Shown: positions 62,071-64,000 of the stretch, piece after piece
Layout of the letters: each line of letters starts with the position of its first letter
Position numbering within the stretch: position 1 is the stretch's first letter
Source of the DNA: Candidatus Fimadaptatus faecigallinarum
GTDB lineage: Bacteria; Bacillota; Clostridia; Christensenellales; Aristaeellaceae
Direction: 5' to 3'
DNA: 64,000 bases
Assembly: GCA_018714445.1 (NCBI GenBank)
Contig: DVNK01000051.1
Location: 17,469-81,468 of the forward strand
Position numbers and translations under genes: made by a program
Notes under the pieces: generated by a model
The model's input: only the letters and a program-made list of their open reading frames with translations
Told to the model about the DNA's origin: nothing
Database searches by the model: none

Positions 62071-62099
62071 ATTATACCACGTGCGCATTGAATTTACAA
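62071..62099 (-). promoter_or_regulatory. Promoter of the murB-rapZ-whiA-HPr run
   Basis: Minus strand: -35 TTGTAA (62099-62094), 17-bp spacer, -10 TATAAT (62076-62071), 72 bases before the murB ATG at 61999. Confidence 0.75.
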
Positions 62100-62360
62100 T
62101 GGTTTTACTGCGGCTTATTGCGCCGGTTTTTACAAATCATTATTCAGAATGAGGGCCATTTGCGCCCGGTTTCAGGCGCAATTTGGACATTTTGTGATGT
62201 CGTGATGCATCAATGGCCGGCTAGCATTTTTTGAGCGCGGTGCGGCTCCAGCGCGGCTATGCCATCATCGATGCAGGGCGCAACCGATGGATGATATATC
62301 CACGCCGACATAAAGCAACCTCTATTTACAATGTCTGCCATTTCATTGCTCGAATTGAGT
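62100..62360. other. Intergenic stretch between divergent murB and proA promoters
   Basis: No gene or RNA element recognised; an open frame continues upstream from proA through here but has no start signal and lacks family similarity. Confidence 0.5.
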
Positions 62361-62389
62361 TTGACGTTTGGCCTTGCGCGTTGTATAAT
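62361..62389 (+). promoter_or_regulatory. Promoter of proA
   Basis: -35 TTGACG (62361-62366), 17-bp spacer, -10 TATAAT (62384-62389). The leader of about 63 bases contains a CGGCGC/GCGCCG hairpin. Confidence 0.8.
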
Positions 62390-62458
62390 GGTAGAGACAT
62401 TTTTAAGCCACATTGGCGGCGCAGTCAAACGACCGGCGCCGTATATGGAGGGATTCTT

Positions 62459-63703
62459 ATGACCGAGTTAAGAGCCCAGGCAATACTGGCGCGCCAGGCT
62501 GCGCTGGAACTGGCAACCACGGGCACACAATGTAAAAATGACGCGCTCAGAGCCATGGCGCACGCGCTGCGCGAAAACATGGATCAGATAATCGCCGCCA
62601 ACGAGGCCGATATTGCCTCCGCACGCGAGCGCGGCCTGGGCAATGCCTTTATCGAGCGGCTGACGCTGGACGGCGCGCGCGTTGAAGCCATGGCCTGCGG
62701 CATGGAAAGCGTAGCCGCACTCGACGACCCGGTAGGCCGCGTTGACGAGGCCTGGGTGCGTCCCAACGGGCTGCGAATAGCCAAGCGCCGCGTGCCGCTG
62801 GGCGTGATTGGCATAATATACGAGTCCCGACCCAACGTCACTTCAGACGCCGCGGCGCTGTGCCTCAAGTCCGGCAATGCAGTGCTGTTACGCGGCGGTT
62901 CGGACTCAATCAACTCAAACCGCGAGATAGAGCGCGCGCTGATCGCCGGAGCACGCGCCGCCGGCATGCCCGAGGGCTGCGTGTCGCTGGTCAAGGACAC
63001 CTCCCACGAAACGGCCGCAGAGATGATGGGCCTGACCGGACTCATAGACGTGCTGATCCCCCGCGGTGGCAAGCGGCTTATACGCTCGGTCGTGGAAAAT
63101 GCGCGCGTGCCCGTCATACAGACCGGCGACGGCATCTGCCATGTCTACGTCGACTCCGCCGCCGACCTCGACATGGCCGTAGACATCGTGATAAACGCCA
63201 AGGTCAGCCGTCCATCGGTGTGCAACGCGATGGAAACTCTGCTGGTAAACAGCGAGATCGCGCCGCGCTTTTTGCCAATATGCCTGGACGCACTCAGCGA
63301 GCGCGGCGTGGAGATACGCGGCTGCGAACGCACACAGGAGATCTGCCCCGACTGCAAGAGCGCAACCCCCGAGGACTGGGACACCGAGTACAACGACCTG
63401 ATACTGTCGGTGCGCATAGTGGACAGCCTGGACGCCGCGATAAATCACATAAACACCCACGGCACACGTCACAGCGAAGCCATCGTAACCAGCGACTACG
63501 AGACCGCCAAGCTCTTCCAGGACAAAGTGGACGCCGCGGCAGTCTACGTCAACGCCTCCACGCGCTTTACCGACGGCGGCGAGTTCGGCTTTGGCGCCGA
63601 GATCGGCATAAGCAACCAGAAGCTGCATGCGCGTGGACCGATGGGCTTGCGTGAACTGACAACCTACAAATACGTAATCGACGGCGACGGTCAGGTGCGC
63701 TGA
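62459..63703 (+). CDS. proA: Gamma-glutamyl phosphate reductase
   Basis: A 414-residue aldehyde-dehydrogenase-fold enzyme from ATG 62459 behind GGAGGGA. Family marks: GVIGIIYESRPNVTSDAAALCLKSGNAVLLRGGSD, IPRGGKRLI, the catalytic Cys in SRPSVCNAMETLLV (the usual RPgvCNA), HSEAIVTSDYETA and TRFTDGGEFGFGAEIGISNQKLHARGPMGL. It reduces gamma-glutamyl phosphate for proline synthesis. proB is not next to it. Confidence 0.95.
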   Translation: MTELRAQAILARQAALELATTGTQCKNDALRAMAHALRENMDQIIAANEADIASARERGLGNAFIERLTLDGARVEAMACGMESVAALDDPVGRVDEAWVRPNGLRIAKRRVPLGVIGIIYESRPNVTSDAAALCLKSGNAVLLRGGSDSINSNREIERALIAGARAAGMPEGCVSLVKDTSHETAAEMMGLTGLIDVLIPRGGKRLIRSVVENARVPVIQTGDGICHVYVDSAADLDMAVDIVINAKVSRPSVCNAMETLLVNSEIAPRFLPICLDALSERGVEIRGCERTQEICPDCKSATPEDWDTEYNDLILSVRIVDSLDAAINHINTHGTRHSEAIVTSDYETAKLFQDKVDAAAVYVNASTRFTDGGEFGFGAEIGISNQKLHARGPMGLRELTTYKYVIDGDGQVR

Positions 63704-63788
63704 GCCGAGCGTTTGTCACTGCGATGCAGCAGGCCGTATCGGGCATGTGCATGTGTGTTAGGACGTCACTCTGATAGCGGAATATATA

Positions 63789-63838
63789 TTTCTCACGGCT
63801 TTGCTTTGCGGTACGCCTAGAGCGAAAGCCGTGAGAAA
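63789..63838 (+). terminator. Long hairpin after proA
   Basis: A perfect 14-bp stem TTTCTCACGGCTTT/AAAGCCGTGAGAAA (63789-63802, 63825-63838) about 85 bases after the proA stop. Probable terminator; it also marks the change to AT-rich DNA. Confidence 0.65.
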
Positions 63839-63973
63839 ATGAGAATTTGCACCAATTTTAGATGAGAATATTGTATCAACGATAATACATATTCTTCTAA
63901 ATTATATCAATGCTACTCAATGCTCGGGATAATCTGTTAACTGGTGTATAATGAAAAAAGAACAAGGAGGTAG

Positions 63974-64000
63974 ATGACAAAGGCTAGAGCCAGCCAAGCC
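63974..64000 (+). CDS. Start of an unidentified ORF (cut by window edge)
   Basis: ATG at 63974 behind AAGGAGG, with TGTATAAT just upstream near 63943-63950. Only nine residues (MTKARASQA) are visible, too few for a family. The surrounding 63840-63960 stretch is clearly more AT-rich than the rest, so a transferred or mobile element may begin here. Confidence 0.4.

Overview
The window reads as a chromosomal segment of a Gram-positive, Clostridia-like bacterium, probably a gut commensal. It carries a murB-rapZ-whiA-HPr locus, MarR and AraC regulators, a sortase-anchored surface protein and lipoproteins. It uses AGGAGG-type ribosome binding sites with ATG, GTG and TTG starts, and many TTGACA-17-TATAAT promoters. 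The DNA is GC-rich, about 60 percent by eye, yet isoleucine is often written ATA. Placement near Christensenellales-like uncultured lineages is inference only. There is no rRNA, no CRISPR array and no complete mobile element.

Layout: 1-6168 holds tRNA-quality genes (a TcdA-like enzyme, AlaX-like, tandem YbaK domains with the second fused to an amidohydrolase) and a PD-(D/E)XK-like nuclease next to an SNF2 helicase. 6370-14418 has a sortase substrate, a complete nucleoside-type ABC importer (BMP protein, ATPase, two permeases), an orphan solute-binding protein and a small membrane protein. 14550-22179 has a GH3 glycosidase, an RNA methyltransferase, a DUF2232-like membrane protein, an alpha/beta hydrolase, shikimate kinase and a patatin. 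22566-29231 has a MarR-controlled heterodimeric ABC exporter, a Gfo/Idh/MocA oxidoreductase, an AraC regulator and a Nudix hydrolase. 29308-29914 is a seven-tRNA array. 30058-36596 has nagB-nagA, thiamine pyrophosphokinase, a lipoprotein, and an ABC1/UbiB kinase with a phasin-like partner.

37644-43825 is a glycan-use region: a GH43/GH130-like propeller enzyme, a GH29 fucosidase, a YhcH-like protein, a PfkB sugar kinase and a GH95 fucosidase interrupted by an in-frame amber codon. 44651-52370 has a beta-lactamase-fold hydrolase, an EamA transporter, tRNA-Arg, a MarR-MATE pair, and a large MalT/LuxR-type regulator divergent from a cysteine-rich Nif11-like peptide gene. 52638-53553 holds tRNA-Glu, tRNA-Gln and a DNA repair methyltransferase. 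53965-61999 is one co-directional run: murB, rapZ, whiA, an HPr-sugar isomerase fusion, a nitroreductase, a histidine phosphatase-ART-like fusion, GH2 and tadA. proA follows on the other strand, and the window ends in an AT-richer stretch with the start of a new ORF.

The strongest candidates for something undescribed are: (i) the CxC-rich Nif11-like peptide gene, whose promoter carries a lux-box-like CTG-N10-CAG palindrome at about -42 next to a divergent LuxR-type gene; (ii) the HPr lacking the catalytic His, fused in frame to a TIM-barrel isomerase that keeps its own ribosome binding site; (iii) the histidine phosphatase fused to an Arr-like ADP-ribosyltransferase fold; (iv) the YbaK-amidohydrolase fusion.
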